DNA of 37,690 bases, from NCBI GenBank assembly GCA_013003065.1, contig JABDLI010000103.1, positions 1-37,690 of the forward strand. The letters are read 5' to 3'. Both the position numbers and the translations under genes were made by a program. Within the stretch, counting starts at the first letter, position 1; each line of letters begins with the position of its first letter. The notes below the pieces were generated by a model. That model ran no database searches. It was not told the origin of the DNA and was given only the letters and a program-made list of their open reading frames with translations. Shown piece by piece: positions 10,623 through 19,225 of the stretch. Source of the DNA: Phycisphaerales bacterium. GTDB lineage: Bacteria; Planctomycetota; Phycisphaerae; Phycisphaerales; SM1A02.

Positions 10623-10975
10623 GGAGTCGCTTTCCTCCTCGAACCCGAAGGTTCCGCTTCATCATGATGCATCCGGCGGTCCGGCGTGGTGATTCCCTCG
10701 CAAAAAAGCAGCCGTCCGGACGATCCCCGCTTACCCTCCTTGCCGAGCCACGCTGGCCCCTCGACTCGATGGTGAATGAAGTCGCCGCGACCGCCGTTGA
10801 CGCGACAGTCGCCCCGGTTCCACCCTCTGGGTGCCGGGTGACCGACGAAGGGGGCCTCGCCCCGTCGGGTGGTTGTGTTCCGGATTCCCTCCGGGACCGT
10901 CCAGCCAGCCCCGACCCCGCGCTATCTCCTTCCCGGGTGAGCCCCCTTCGTATTTTCCGCCGAGGAGATTCGAGC
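10623..10975. other. Divergent intergenic region between the ECF operon and the sugar dehydrogenase
   Basis: This 353-bp stretch has no convincing gene. It holds a GC hairpin (GGGGC-ctc-GCCCC near 10853-10865), an A6 tract near 10702, and a weak -10 candidate TATTTT at 10951 upstream of the dehydrogenase. The promoters of both divergent genes should be here, but no -35/-10 pair matches well. A non-housekeeping sigma site is possible. Confidence 0.4.
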
Positions 10976-12850
10976 ATGATCAGTCCGAGACTCCTCCTGG
11001 CGGCGTCGCTCGCGACGTGCGCCGCCTCCGCCGCCGCCTCCGCGCAGCCGGCGGGCTTCGTGTCGGAAACGATCGTGACCGGACTCAGCGAGCCGGTCGG
11101 GCTGGTCTTCGCTCCGAACGGCGAGCGATTGTTCGTGTGGGACAAGATCGGGCGGGTCTTCATCGTCGAGAACGGCGTGGTCCAGCCCGAGCCGCTGCTG
11201 GACCTCCAGGAGGAAGTCAACACCTACTGGACGCGTGGGCTGACCGGCTTCGCCCTGGATCCCGAGTACGAGACGAACGGATACGTCTACCTCATGTTCA
11301 CGGTGGACTGGGAGTACTACAGCACCGGCGGCGCTCCCGATCCGGGGCAGCTCGACACCAACCACGACACGTTCGGACGTCTCGTCCGCTGGACGAGCGA
11401 CCCGGCCGATGACTTTCGCAGCGTGATTCCCGGCAGCCGCTGGGACATGATCGGCGCGACGCACGACACGGGTTTCGCGGTGACCTTCGCATCGCACACG
11501 CAGAACACGATCGTCTTCGCCGACGACGGCACGATGCTGCTGAGCGCCGGCGACGGCGCGTCGATGCTGGAAGTCGACACCGGGGGCCCGCGCAACCCAT
11601 GTTGCTCGAGCAATACCGCAGAGGCGGACGGCATCGTGACGGGCAAGGAGAAGATCGGCGCCTTCCGCTCCCAGCTCGTCGATTCCCACGGCGGGAAGAT
11701 CCTGCGGATCGATCCGGTCACCGCGGAGGGACTTCCGAACAACCCGTATTTTGATCCCGCTCAGCCGAGCGCCCCACGCTCACGCGTGTGGGCGCTCGGC
11801 CTTCGCAATCCCTACTCATTCGCCATTCGTCCGGGCACCGGGGACGTCGATCCGGCCGCCGGGGTGCCCGGCGTCCTGATGATCGGCGACGTGGGGTGGG
11901 ATCAGTGGGAACGCCTGTGCGTGTCGGCCGAGGGGGGGGAGAACTTCGGGTGGCCGCTCTTCGAGGGGCTGATCGACGCCGGCGGGTACCCCGCCACGAC
12001 GACCGCCAACCGTGATACGCCCAACCGCCTCTACGGAGTGGGCGGGTGCGGCATCGACTTCTTCGCGTTCCGCGATCTGATCGTGCAGGAGACGCTCGCG
12101 TTGCCAACCTGGCCGAACCCCTGCGACCCCGCCCAGGAGATCCCGGCCGACTACACGTTCATGCACCAACGCGCTGCGATGGCGTGGCGGAATGACCGCC
12201 TGTTCCCGACTCCCCTCACCCTGGTGCCGGTGTTCGACGAGGATGGCGTCGCTCAGTCGTTGTCGGTGACCCACCCCGACTCGCCGGTCGATGGGTTTCA
12301 TCTCAAGGGCCGGGCGACCGTCGGCGGGTTGTTCTACGACCAGGACAAGTTTCCGGCCGAGCTGCGTGGCTCGCTTTTCTTCGCCGACGCCGGGAACCCC
12401 CCGGGCAGCACGGGGTGGATCAACCGCGCCCGGTTCGATGACGAACATCGTCTGGTCGAGATCGCGTCCTTCGTTCCCGGGGGCGACCTGAACCCCACCG
12501 GCCTCGCGCTCGATCCGGATGGGTACGCCATCTACTACGCCAACCACCGCGCGGCGGGGGCCGGATCGATCGAGCGGATTGCCGTCGATTGCAATGACAA
12601 TGGCGTCGGCGACGATCTCGATCTGGAGGCCGGCACGAGCGTCGATCGCAACGGCAATGGTCTCCCGGACGAATGTGATCTGCCCGGTGACGTCAACGGA
12701 GACGGAAGCGTCGATTTCGTCGATCTGTTGACCGTGCTGGCCAGCTGGGGGGACTGTCCCCCGCCCGACGCGTGCCCCGCCGATCTCGACGGGAGCGGCG
12801 ACGTGGGATTCACCGACCTGCTCATCGTGCTCGCCGGGTGGACGGCGTAA
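10976..12850 (+). CDS. Secreted PQQ-dependent glucose/sorbosone dehydrogenase-like protein with dockerin-like tail
   Basis: The 624-residue protein has a Sec signal peptide and then a glucose/sorbosone dehydrogenase-type six-bladed propeller. Family segments seen are EPVGLVFAPNGERLFVW, GLTGFALDPEYETNG, DSHGGKILRIDP, GLRNPYSFAIRP, GDVGWDQWE and ENFGWPLFEG. Such proteins oxidise sugars with PQQ. The tail carries a DCNDNGVGDDLDLEAGTS-type calcium segment and two dockerin-like EF-hand repeats (DVNGDGSVDFVDLL, DLDGSGDVGFTDLL). The start at 10976 has AGGAG eight bases upstream and gives the signal peptide; the longer open frame is intergenic. No PQQ-synthesis gene is in the window. The next gene lies 34 bp on and ends in the same kind of tail, so an operon is likely. 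Confidence 0.9.
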   Translation: MISPRLLLAASLATCAASAAASAQPAGFVSETIVTGLSEPVGLVFAPNGERLFVWDKIGRVFIVENGVVQPEPLLDLQEEVNTYWTRGLTGFALDPEYETNGYVYLMFTVDWEYYSTGGAPDPGQLDTNHDTFGRLVRWTSDPADDFRSVIPGSRWDMIGATHDTGFAVTFASHTQNTIVFADDGTMLLSAGDGASMLEVDTGGPRNPCCSSNTAEADGIVTGKEKIGAFRSQLVDSHGGKILRIDPVTAEGLPNNPYFDPAQPSAPRSRVWALGLRNPYSFAIRPGTGDVDPAAGVPGVLMIGDVGWDQWERLCVSAEGGENFGWPLFEGLIDAGGYPATTTANRDTPNRLYGVGGCGIDFFAFRDLIVQETLALPTWPNPCDPAQEIPADYTFMHQRAAMAWRNDRLFPTPLTLVPVFDEDGVAQSLSVTHPDSPVDGFHLKGRATVGGLFYDQDKFPAELRGSLFFADAGNPPGSTGWINRARFDDEHRLVEIASFVPGGDLNPTGLALDPDGYAIYYANHRAAGAGSIERIAVDCNDNGVGDDLDLEAGTSVDRNGNGLPDECDLPGDVNGDGSVDFVDLLTVLASWGDCPPPDACPADLDGSGDVGFTDLLIVLAGWTA

Positions 12851-12884
12851 CGTCGCAGCCCGAGAGCCCTCAGGGAGAACGAAC

Positions 12885-13958
12885 GTGCGACAAGAGTGGA
12901 TTCTGGGAGCTGTGCTGCTCGGGGCGACCGCGACGACCCATGCCGATCAAGTGCTCGTCTGCGGATGGAACACCAGCAACGTCGTTCGCTGCGACACCGA
13001 GACCGGTGCGTGCGAAGCGTTCGTCGGCACCGGCTCGGGCGGGCTGGCGAGCCCCCACAGCCTGGCGATCGGTCCGGACGGCAACCTCTACGTGACCAGC
13101 TTCTCGAACGGCCGCGTACTCCAGTACCGGCTCGAGAACGGCGGCTTCCTCGACACGTTCGTCCCGGCGGGCGCCGGCGGTCTCGGCGCGCCGACTGACG
13201 GGAACTTCGGCCCCGATGGCAACCTCTACGTGACGAGCTTCGCGACCGACTGCGTCCTCCGGTACGACGGCAAGACCGGCGATTTCATCGACGTGTTCGT
13301 CTCCAGCGGCAGCGGAGGTCTGCTCAACCCCGAGGCGCTCGACTTCGGCCCGGACGGTCATCTGTACGTCGTGAGCGGCAACAACCGCAACGTGCTTCGC
13401 TACGACGGCGTCACCGGTGCGTTTCTGGGTGTGTTCGTCCCGACGGGCAGCGGGGGCATCCTCGACCCGCACTTCATATGCTTCCACGAAAAGTTTCTCT
13501 ACCTCACCGCCTTCGGCAACAACAAGGTGGTGCGCTACGACGCCCGAACCGGGGTGTTCGTCGACGTCTTCATCCAGGACGATCCCGCGACGCCCGACAT
13601 CGACGAGAGCGGCGGGCTGGCGAGCGCGCACGGGCTCCGCTTCGGTCCGGACGGCAACCTGTACGTCGCCTCCTTCGGCAACCACCGCGTCCTCCGCTAC
13701 GACGGGGCGTCCGGAGATTTCATCGACGAGTTCATACCGGCGGGCAGCGGGATCACCGGCCCGATCGACATCCTCTTCCTTCCCCCGGAGTGCCCGGCGG
13801 ACCTGGACGGCTCGGGCGATGTGGGGTTCACGGATCTGCTCGCGGTCCTGGCGGCGTGGGGCCCTTGCGTCGGAGCCTGTCCGGCCGATCTCGACGAAAG
13901 TGGCGACGTCGGCTTCACCGACCTGCTCGCGGTGCTGGCGTCGTGGGGCCCCTGCTGA
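12885..13958 (+). CDS. Secreted NHL/Vgb-like beta-propeller with two dockerin-like repeats
   Basis: The 357-residue product starts with a Sec signal (MRQEWILGAVLLGATATTHA). It then has about six propeller repeats with the recurring pattern FGPDGNLYVTSF...VLRYDGKTGDFIDVFV. The C-terminus has two nearly identical calcium-loop repeats, each about 23 residues and ending in WGPC, separated by a short VGAC linker. The GTG at 12885 is supported by AGGGAGA six bases upstream. Enzymatic activity cannot be assigned; such propellers bind ligands or act as lyases (virginiamycin B lyase-like). It is a close paralogue of the gene at 14363. The tail presumably anchors or multimerises the protein at the cell surface; no cohesin partner is visible. 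Confidence 0.85.
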   Translation: MRQEWILGAVLLGATATTHADQVLVCGWNTSNVVRCDTETGACEAFVGTGSGGLASPHSLAIGPDGNLYVTSFSNGRVLQYRLENGGFLDTFVPAGAGGLGAPTDGNFGPDGNLYVTSFATDCVLRYDGKTGDFIDVFVSSGSGGLLNPEALDFGPDGHLYVVSGNNRNVLRYDGVTGAFLGVFVPTGSGGILDPHFICFHEKFLYLTAFGNNKVVRYDARTGVFVDVFIQDDPATPDIDESGGLASAHGLRFGPDGNLYVASFGNHRVLRYDGASGDFIDEFIPAGSGITGPIDILFLPPECPADLDGSGDVGFTDLLAVLAAWGPCVGACPADLDESGDVGFTDLLAVLASWGPC

Positions 13959-14031
13959 GGCGGTCACCGGGCTCCAGTGGCCTCTCCGGGCTGGTCCGGC
14001 CGGAAAATGTGCTTTAAGTGAATAATCGCTC

Positions 14032-14059
14032 TTGAATTCTCTATCGCACGCGGTATCCT
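14032..14059 (+). promoter_or_regulatory. Candidate sigma-70 promoter between the two propeller genes
   Basis: TTGAAT at 14032-14037 and TATCCT at 14054-14059 are separated by 16 bp, each matching the consensus at four or five positions, in an unusually AT-rich patch for this genome. The predicted transcript start is near 14066. It stands 42 bp upstream of an intrinsic terminator rather than upstream of an ORF. Confidence 0.45.
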
Positions 14060-14065
14060 CTTTGT

Positions 14066-14142
14066 CGGTGGACGAGAACCCCACCTTTCCGCCTTCTCAC
14101 TTGACGGTCGACGCCCGACACCCCGGGCGTCGATGTTTTTTT
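14066..14142 (+). ncRNA. Possible short regulatory RNA ending at an intrinsic terminator
   Basis: The promoter at 14032-14059 and the terminator at 14108-14142 would bound a transcript of roughly 75 nt. No ORF with a start codon of useful length lies inside. The 5' half is single-stranded and C-rich (GAACCCCACCTTTCCGCC), which could pair with G-rich ribosome binding sites. The rest of the gap (13959-14362, 404 bp) is otherwise empty apart from a GCCTAGGC palindrome near 14259. The alternative is that this is simply the upstream operon's terminator. Confidence 0.35.
14108..14142 (+). terminator. Rho-independent terminator
   Basis: A perfect 10-bp stem (TCGACGCCCG pairing with CGGGCGTCGA), a 6-nt loop and a run of seven T after TG form a textbook intrinsic terminator. 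It lies 150 bp after the stop of the first propeller gene and probably ends that operon and any RNA starting at about 14066. It is the strongest terminator seen in the window. Confidence 0.9.
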
Positions 14143-14362
14143 GCCCCCGCCCCCACCCCGACCGGCGGATCGATGCTTGGGCCCGACCCCGCCCGCCCCT
14201 CGGTCCGTCTGACGGCTCAGAATCGCATGGGCACGATCATTTCCGCCGTGGGCTTCGCCTAGGCTGAAGGTGGAGTCGCGCTACGCATCCAGGTCACGCG
14301 GTCGTCCCCCTATGAACCGGTGGCGACGTCGGCCGGGACGTGACCGCGGAGAAGACGCACCC

Positions 14363-15475
14363 ATGCTCACGACCACCCCCACGGTCCTCCCGACCGCGAT
14401 GATTTCGCTGCTGACAGCGGTCGCACCCACGCTCGCGGGCGGCGTCCTCCCCCCCGCCGACCACGACGAGATCTGGATCGGAGGCTGGCACTCGCACAAC
14501 GTCATCCGCATCGCCTGGAAAGACGCGGAGTTCCGCGGCGCCTTCGTCCCCAGCGGGGGCGGCGGGCTGAGCCGGGCGCACGACTTCTCGTTCGGGCCCG
14601 ACGGGCACTTCTACGTCGCCTCGTACGGCGACAGCACCGTCCGCCGCTACCACGGCGAGACGGGGAGCTTCATCGACGTGTTCGTCCCCCGCGGCGACGG
14701 GCTCCTCAACTCGCACACGACCTACTGGAACGGCGACGGCATGCTGCTCGTCAGCTCCGAAGGCGGCGACCGCGTGAATCGGTACGACGCCGACGGGATG
14801 TTTCTCGGCACCTTCGTCGCCCCCGGCGAGGCCGGCCTCGACGGGCCGGAGTACATCATTTCAGGACCGGACGGCTTTCTGTACCTGGCCGCCCAATCGG
14901 ACCAGGTGCTCAAGCTCGACCCGAACGCCGGCGGCGTCGTCGAGCGTTTCGTCTGGGACGACCCCGACATCCCGGGCGACGAGACCGGCGGGCTGAGCTG
15001 GGCGCACGGCATCGCCTTCGGCCCCGACGGCAATCTCTACGTCGCCTCGAGCAACAACAACCGCATCCTCCGCTACGACGGCGTGACGGGTGACTTCATC
15101 GACGCGTTCGTCTCCGGATCGGGCGCGCCCGAGTTCCCCATCGGCATCGCGTTCGGACCGGACGGCAACCTGTACGTTTGCGCGTTCGCCACGAGCCGCC
15201 TGCTGCGGTACAGCGGCAAGACCGGCGCGCCGCTCGGCACCGTCGCCAACCTCCCATCGCTGGGTCTGACCGGCCCGCTCAACCTGCACTTCTTCCGCGG
15301 CCCGGCGTGTTTCCCCGATCTCGACGGATCGGACGATGTCGGCTTCGCCGACCTCCTCGCCGTGATCGCGGAGTGGGGACCCTGCGCCGGCTGTCCGGAA
15401 GATCTGGATGGATCGGGCGACGTCGGGTTCAGCGATCTGCTGAAGGTGCTGGCGCGATGGGGGCCGTGCGGGTAG
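14363..15475 (+). CDS. Secreted NHL-like beta-propeller with two dockerin-like repeats (paralogue)
   Basis: The 370-residue product has a hydrophobic N-terminus that may act as a signal peptide. Propeller repeats follow (FGPDGHFYVASYGDSTVRRY, FGPDGNLYVASSNNNRIL, FGPDGNLYVCAFATSRLL), then two tail repeats (DLDGSDDVGFADLLAVIAEW and DLDGSGDVGFSDLLKVLARW). The segment GGLSWAHGIAFGPDGNLY matches GGLASAHGLRFGPDGNLY of the 12885 gene, so the two arose by tandem duplication. The ATG at 14363 follows GGAGAAG at 14348-14354; an upstream in-frame start at 14270 would add an arginine-rich tail before the signal. A terminator separates the copies, so they are probably transcribed independently. Confidence 0.85.
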   Translation: MLTTTPTVLPTAMISLLTAVAPTLAGGVLPPADHDEIWIGGWHSHNVIRIAWKDAEFRGAFVPSGGGGLSRAHDFSFGPDGHFYVASYGDSTVRRYHGETGSFIDVFVPRGDGLLNSHTTYWNGDGMLLVSSEGGDRVNRYDADGMFLGTFVAPGEAGLDGPEYIISGPDGFLYLAAQSDQVLKLDPNAGGVVERFVWDDPDIPGDETGGLSWAHGIAFGPDGNLYVASSNNNRILRYDGVTGDFIDAFVSGSGAPEFPIGIAFGPDGNLYVCAFATSRLLRYSGKTGAPLGTVANLPSLGLTGPLNLHFFRGPACFPDLDGSDDVGFADLLAVIAEWGPCAGCPEDLDGSGDVGFSDLLKVLARWGPCG

Positions 15476-15480
15476 TGGTT

Positions 15481-15546
15481 GGAAGTGGACGCGGACGCGT
15501 GCGTGTCCGTGTCCGCGTCCGTGACCGCGTCCGCGGCCCCGGCCCC
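15481..15546. repeat. Hexanucleotide array between convergent genes, forming a hairpin
   Basis: Eleven 6-bp units fill the whole gap between convergent stops: GGAAGT, GGACGC twice, GTGCGT, GTCCGT, GTCCGC, GTCCGT, GACCGC, GTCCGC and GGCCCC twice. The left half is the complement of the right half, giving a perfect 10-bp stem (GGACGCGGAC at 15487-15496 with GTCCGCGTCC at 15111 plus 400, that is 15511-15520) and a 14-nt loop. It could act as a bidirectional terminator without a T tract. Its units link the arrays at 101 and 5895. Confidence 0.8.
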
Positions 15547-15547
15547 G

Positions 15548-17365
15548 TCAATCCCGACGATCGTGCCGCACCAACGCCGCGTACTTTCCTCCGAGCGCCA
15601 ACAGCTCCCCGTGCGGCCCCTGCTCCACGATTCGCCCGCGTTCGATGAACACGATGCGATCCGCCGCGCGAATCGTCGACAGCCGGTGCGCGATCACGAA
15701 CGCGATGCGTCCGGCGAGGACCGTTTCGATGCCCCGCTGGATGAGCCGTTCGGTTTCCGTGTCGACGGAGCTGGTCGCCTCGTCCAGGATGAAGATCTGC
15801 GGATCGGCGATCAACGCGCGGGCGAGCGACAGCAGCTGACGCTGGCCGGTCGACACGCGGCCTCCGCCCTCGCCCACGTCCGCGTCATAACCACCTTCCA
15901 TTCCCACGATGAACTCGTGCGCGCCGACCGCCCGGGCGGCCGCCGCGATCTCGGCGTCCGTCGCATCCAGACGGCCGTACCGGATGTTCTCGCGAATGGT
16001 CCCGCTGAAGAGGTGCGGGGTCTGGAGCACGACGCCCAGATTGGACTGCAGCCACCCGAGCGCGCGCTCGCGGTAATCGAGACCGTTGATGAGAATCGCA
16101 CCCTCGGTCGGCTCGTAGAAGCGGCTGACGAGGCTCACGATCGTGCTCTTGCCGCCGCCCGTCGGACCGACCAGCGCGATCGTCTCGCCCGCCTGCACCG
16201 ACAGGTTGAACCGCTCGAGCACGCGTTCACCGCCGGTGTATCGGAAACCCACGTCGGCGAACTCGATCGTCTCGATCCGGGCGTCGAGACCGTCGATCGC
16301 GACGCTGGAGTCGTCGGCGGCGTCGATGGCCGCCCGCACGTGCGCCGCGTCGGCAATCTCCGGCTCGGTGTCGAGCAGCTCCTGCACCCGCTCCGCCGCC
16401 GCCTGCGCGCTCTGAAGCTCGGTGAATCGACGCGCCAGCTCCTGGATCGGCATGTACAGGAAGGCCGCATACTGCATGAATGCCACGAGCGTGCCGAGGG
16501 TCAGCGTGCCGTCGCCGTCGCCGACCATGAGACCGCCCCGCCACAGCGACAGCCCGACCCCCGCGCTGCCGAGCGTCACGACGAGCGGCAGGTACACGGC
16601 GGACTGGAGCGCGTTCCGAATCGAGTAGTCCTCCATCGATCGCGAGCGGACCTGGAATTCGGCGAGGTTCCGCTGCTCCCGAACGAGCGTCTTGGTCGTC
16701 CGCACGCCCATCAGGCCCTCGTTGAACGCCGCCGTGATCTCGGAGTTGGTCCGACGCACGTGACGCGAGCTCTCCAGCAACCGGCGTTGGAAGACCTGGC
16801 TCACGATCGCCAGCGGCGGCACGATGAGCATGACGACGAGCGCGAGCGGCCACGACAGCCACAGCATGCCGGCAAGGATGCCCGCCACGAGGCTCGTTCC
16901 CCACACGAGGTCCAGCATGAACCACGGCATGAGCGAGGAGAGCTTACTGCAATCGCTCGTCAGCCGCGTGACCAGCCAGCCGACCGGCCGCACGTCGAAA
17001 TACGAGAACGACAACGCCTGCAGCCGCGCGAACCCGGCCGTGCGCAAGTCACGGGCGACCCCCGTCGCCGTCTGCCCGGCGAGCACGATGAACACCCACA
17101 CGCAGATGCACAACGCGAACACGAGCGTCACGTAGCCCGCCACCCAGCCCCACAGTGCGGTGGTCACGCCGCGGGCCGTCGCCTCGTCGATGAGCCGACC
17201 GGTGACGAGCGGCGTTGCCGCATCGATGCCCGCCAGCACGAATCCGGACACGGCCAGCCCGATGAGCTGGCGACGGTACGGCCGGGCGTGCTCCGCGATC
17301 CGGCGCCACAACGCCCAGTCCACCTGGGCGGCGGGACGATCGTCTTCGATGTACGGCTCAGACAT
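15548..17365 (-). CDS. ABC exporter half-transporter, subunit with degenerate signature (heterodimer partner B)
   Basis: The 605-residue protein has a six-helix exporter membrane domain (about 30-310) fused to an ATPase domain. Walker A is GPTGGGKS at 400-407, the Q-loop is VLQTP, Walker B is FILDE with catalytic Glu529, and the H-loop is IAHR with His560. The ABC signature reads VSTGQ rather than LSGGQ (Ser505, Thr506). In heterodimeric exporters of the BmrCD or TM287/288 kind, such an altered signature belongs to the degenerate ATP site. The ATG at 17365 overlaps the stop of the partner gene by 8 bp, implying coupled translation. Substrate is unknown; drug or lipid export is typical. It ends at the hexamer hairpin shared with the convergent propeller gene. 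Confidence 0.93.
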   Translation of the reverse strand: MSEPYIEDDRPAAQVDWALWRRIAEHARPYRRQLIGLAVSGFVLAGIDAATPLVTGRLIDEATARGVTTALWGWVAGYVTLVFALCICVWVFIVLAGQTATGVARDLRTAGFARLQALSFSYFDVRPVGWLVTRLTSDCSKLSSLMPWFMLDLVWGTSLVAGILAGMLWLSWPLALVVMLIVPPLAIVSQVFQRRLLESSRHVRRTNSEITAAFNEGLMGVRTTKTLVREQRNLAEFQVRSRSMEDYSIRNALQSAVYLPLVVTLGSAGVGLSLWRGGLMVGDGDGTLTLGTLVAFMQYAAFLYMPIQELARRFTELQSAQAAAERVQELLDTEPEIADAAHVRAAIDAADDSSVAIDGLDARIETIEFADVGFRYTGGERVLERFNLSVQAGETIALVGPTGGGKSTIVSLVSRFYEPTEGAILINGLDYRERALGWLQSNLGVVLQTPHLFSGTIRENIRYGRLDATDAEIAAAARAVGAHEFIVGMEGGYDADVGEGGGRVSTGQRQLLSLARALIADPQIFILDEATSSVDTETERLIQRGIETVLAGRIAFVIAHRLSTIRAADRIVFIERGRIVEQGPHGELLALGGKYAALVRHDRRD

Positions 17366-19166
17366 GGCCCATGACCTCCGGCGATTCCCCTTCGATCTGT
17401 TCGATCCGCCAGCGACGGTGGTACGCCCCGCCGGCGGCGAGGAGCTGCTCGTGCGTCCCCGACTCGACGAGTCGTCCGTCCTCGAGCACGAGAATGCGAT
17501 CCGCGTGCATCAACGTCGAAAGCCGGTGGGCGATGACGATCGTCGTGTGTCGCCCCCGCCGCTCCTGCAACGCGCCGAGGATCCGCATCTCCGTCTCGGT
17601 GTCGACGGCGCTCAACGCATCGTCCAGGACGAGCACGGCCGGATCCTGCAAGAGCGCCCGGGCAAGCGCCACGCGTTGCCGCTGACCGCCCGACAGCGTC
17701 ACGCCGCGTTCGCCCACCTTGGTGTCGTAGCCGTTGTCGAAGGCGAGGATCGACTCGTGCACGCACGCCACGGTCGTGGCCTCGATCATCACCTCTTCGG
17801 CCACCTGCGGGTGGACGAGCGTCACGTTCTCCCGCAGCGACTTCGAATAGAGGAAAGGCTCCTGGAGCACCGACGCGATCTGCCCGCGGACGAATGTCCG
17901 ATCCAGATCGGTCAGCTCGATGCCGTCGATTCGAATCGAGCCCGTGTCGTAGTCGTACAGCCGCAGCAGCAGGTTCACGACCGTCGTCTTGCCGCAACCG
18001 GAGGGGCCGGTGAGCGCGATGGTCTCACCCGGCTCGGCCCTGAAGGACAAGTCGCGGAGCACGGGGCCCGAGCCGTCGTGCGCGAACCCGACGTTCTCGA
18101 ACTCGATCGCGCCCGACAGCGACGGCACGGGCGTCTCCGCCGCCGGCGTCGATTCGACTGGTTCATCGAGAATCTCGCGAATGCGGTCGATGGCCACGAT
18201 CGCCTTGCCCACTTCGGTGAGGATGCGCCCCATCATCCGGACCGGCCAGATGAACAGCGACACGATCGTGAGGAAGTAGTAGTACGCCCCGACCGTCAGC
18301 TCACCGGTCGCCAGCCAGTACGCGCCTCCGCCGACCACGAGCGCCTTCTGACAGAAGCACAGGAGATCCGAGATCGACCAGAACCGCGCGAGCAGCACGT
18401 ACAACCGATAGTCGAGCGTCTGGTGCGCCTCGTTGACCGTCGCGAGCTTCTCCTCCTCGAATTGCTGGCGTGCGAACGCGCGGACCACCCGGATCCCGGT
18501 GAGGTTCTCCTGCACGGTGTTGGTCAATCGCCCTTCCGCTTCGTCGACGGCCTTGAAGGTCGCGCGGATCCGGCCGAAGTAGATGAGCGAGAACACCACG
18601 ATCACCGGGATGAGCAGCAGCGACACGACGGCCATCCGCACGTCGATCGCGAACATGAACGGCAGCGGCAGCAGCAAGAGCGTGACTGCGCGGCCGATCT
18701 CGACCAGCTGGGTGGCGAGGAAGGTCCGAAACGTCTCGACGTCCGACGAACAGCGCTGGATGAGATCGCCCGTCCGCGCGGTGTCGTGGTACCGGCACGG
18801 AAGCTGCTGAAGATGGTCGTACAGACGGTCCCGCAGGCGACGCGTGATCGCCTCGCTCGCCTGCGCGGAATACCGGCCGCGGAAGTAGGTGAAGACGCCG
18901 GCCAGACCGGTCAGCCCCACGAGCACGAGCGCGGGCCACCACAGGTTGGCGCGTACGAACGACGCACCGCCGAGCCACTCGAGACCCGTCGCCACCAGCG
19001 GCGTCGGCGTGTCGCGGGTGGCGATCGCGCCGTCGATCGCGATCTGCGGGATGACCGGGGCGACCGTCAGCAACGCCGAGGCCAGGAGCAACGACCCCAT
19101 CGCCGCGGCGTACCGCCACCGCTCTCCGGCCATGAGATTCCAGATGGTTTGAAGGCGAGCGATCAT
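17358..19166 (-). CDS. ABC exporter half-transporter, subunit with Asp in place of the catalytic Glu (heterodimer partner A)
   Basis: The 602-residue protein has an exporter membrane domain (about 15-320) and an ATPase domain. Walker A is GPSGCGKT at 387-394, the Q-loop is VLQEP, the signature is LSGGQ at 491-495, and the H-loop is IAHR with His547. Walker B is VLVLDD: Asp516 stands where Glu normally activates water. This loss matches the altered signature of the partner at 15548, so both defects would fall in one composite ATP site. The ATG at 19166 is preferred over the longer frame because AGGAGAG lies about six bases upstream and MIARLQTIW is a normal exporter N-terminus. It is the first exporter gene after the attenuator at 19226-19284 and probably depends on read-through of it. 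Confidence 0.93.
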   Translation of the reverse strand: MIARLQTIWNLMAGERWRYAAAMGSLLLASALLTVAPVIPQIAIDGAIATRDTPTPLVATGLEWLGGASFVRANLWWPALVLVGLTGLAGVFTYFRGRYSAQASEAITRRLRDRLYDHLQQLPCRYHDTARTGDLIQRCSSDVETFRTFLATQLVEIGRAVTLLLLPLPFMFAIDVRMAVVSLLLIPVIVVFSLIYFGRIRATFKAVDEAEGRLTNTVQENLTGIRVVRAFARQQFEEEKLATVNEAHQTLDYRLYVLLARFWSISDLLCFCQKALVVGGGAYWLATGELTVGAYYYFLTIVSLFIWPVRMMGRILTEVGKAIVAIDRIREILDEPVESTPAAETPVPSLSGAIEFENVGFAHDGSGPVLRDLSFRAEPGETIALTGPSGCGKTTVVNLLLRLYDYDTGSIRIDGIELTDLDRTFVRGQIASVLQEPFLYSKSLRENVTLVHPQVAEEVMIEATTVACVHESILAFDNGYDTKVGERGVTLSGGQRQRVALARALLQDPAVLVLDDALSAVDTETEMRILGALQERRGRHTTIVIAHRLSTLMHADRILVLEDGRLVESGTHEQLLAAGGAYHRRWRIEQIEGESPEVMGHV

Positions 19167-19225
19167 TGGGCTCTCCTGCAACTGCCGCCAAACTGGGCGA
19201 GCGGGAAAGCCGGTTGCGGCCAACG

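Noticed and set aside
10690-10725. Terminator on the minus strand at the A6/T6 tract
   Set aside because: The only nearby dyad (CGTCCGGACG) has no loop and is separated from the T tract; it would also lie before the ECF gene, where a terminator has no clear purpose.
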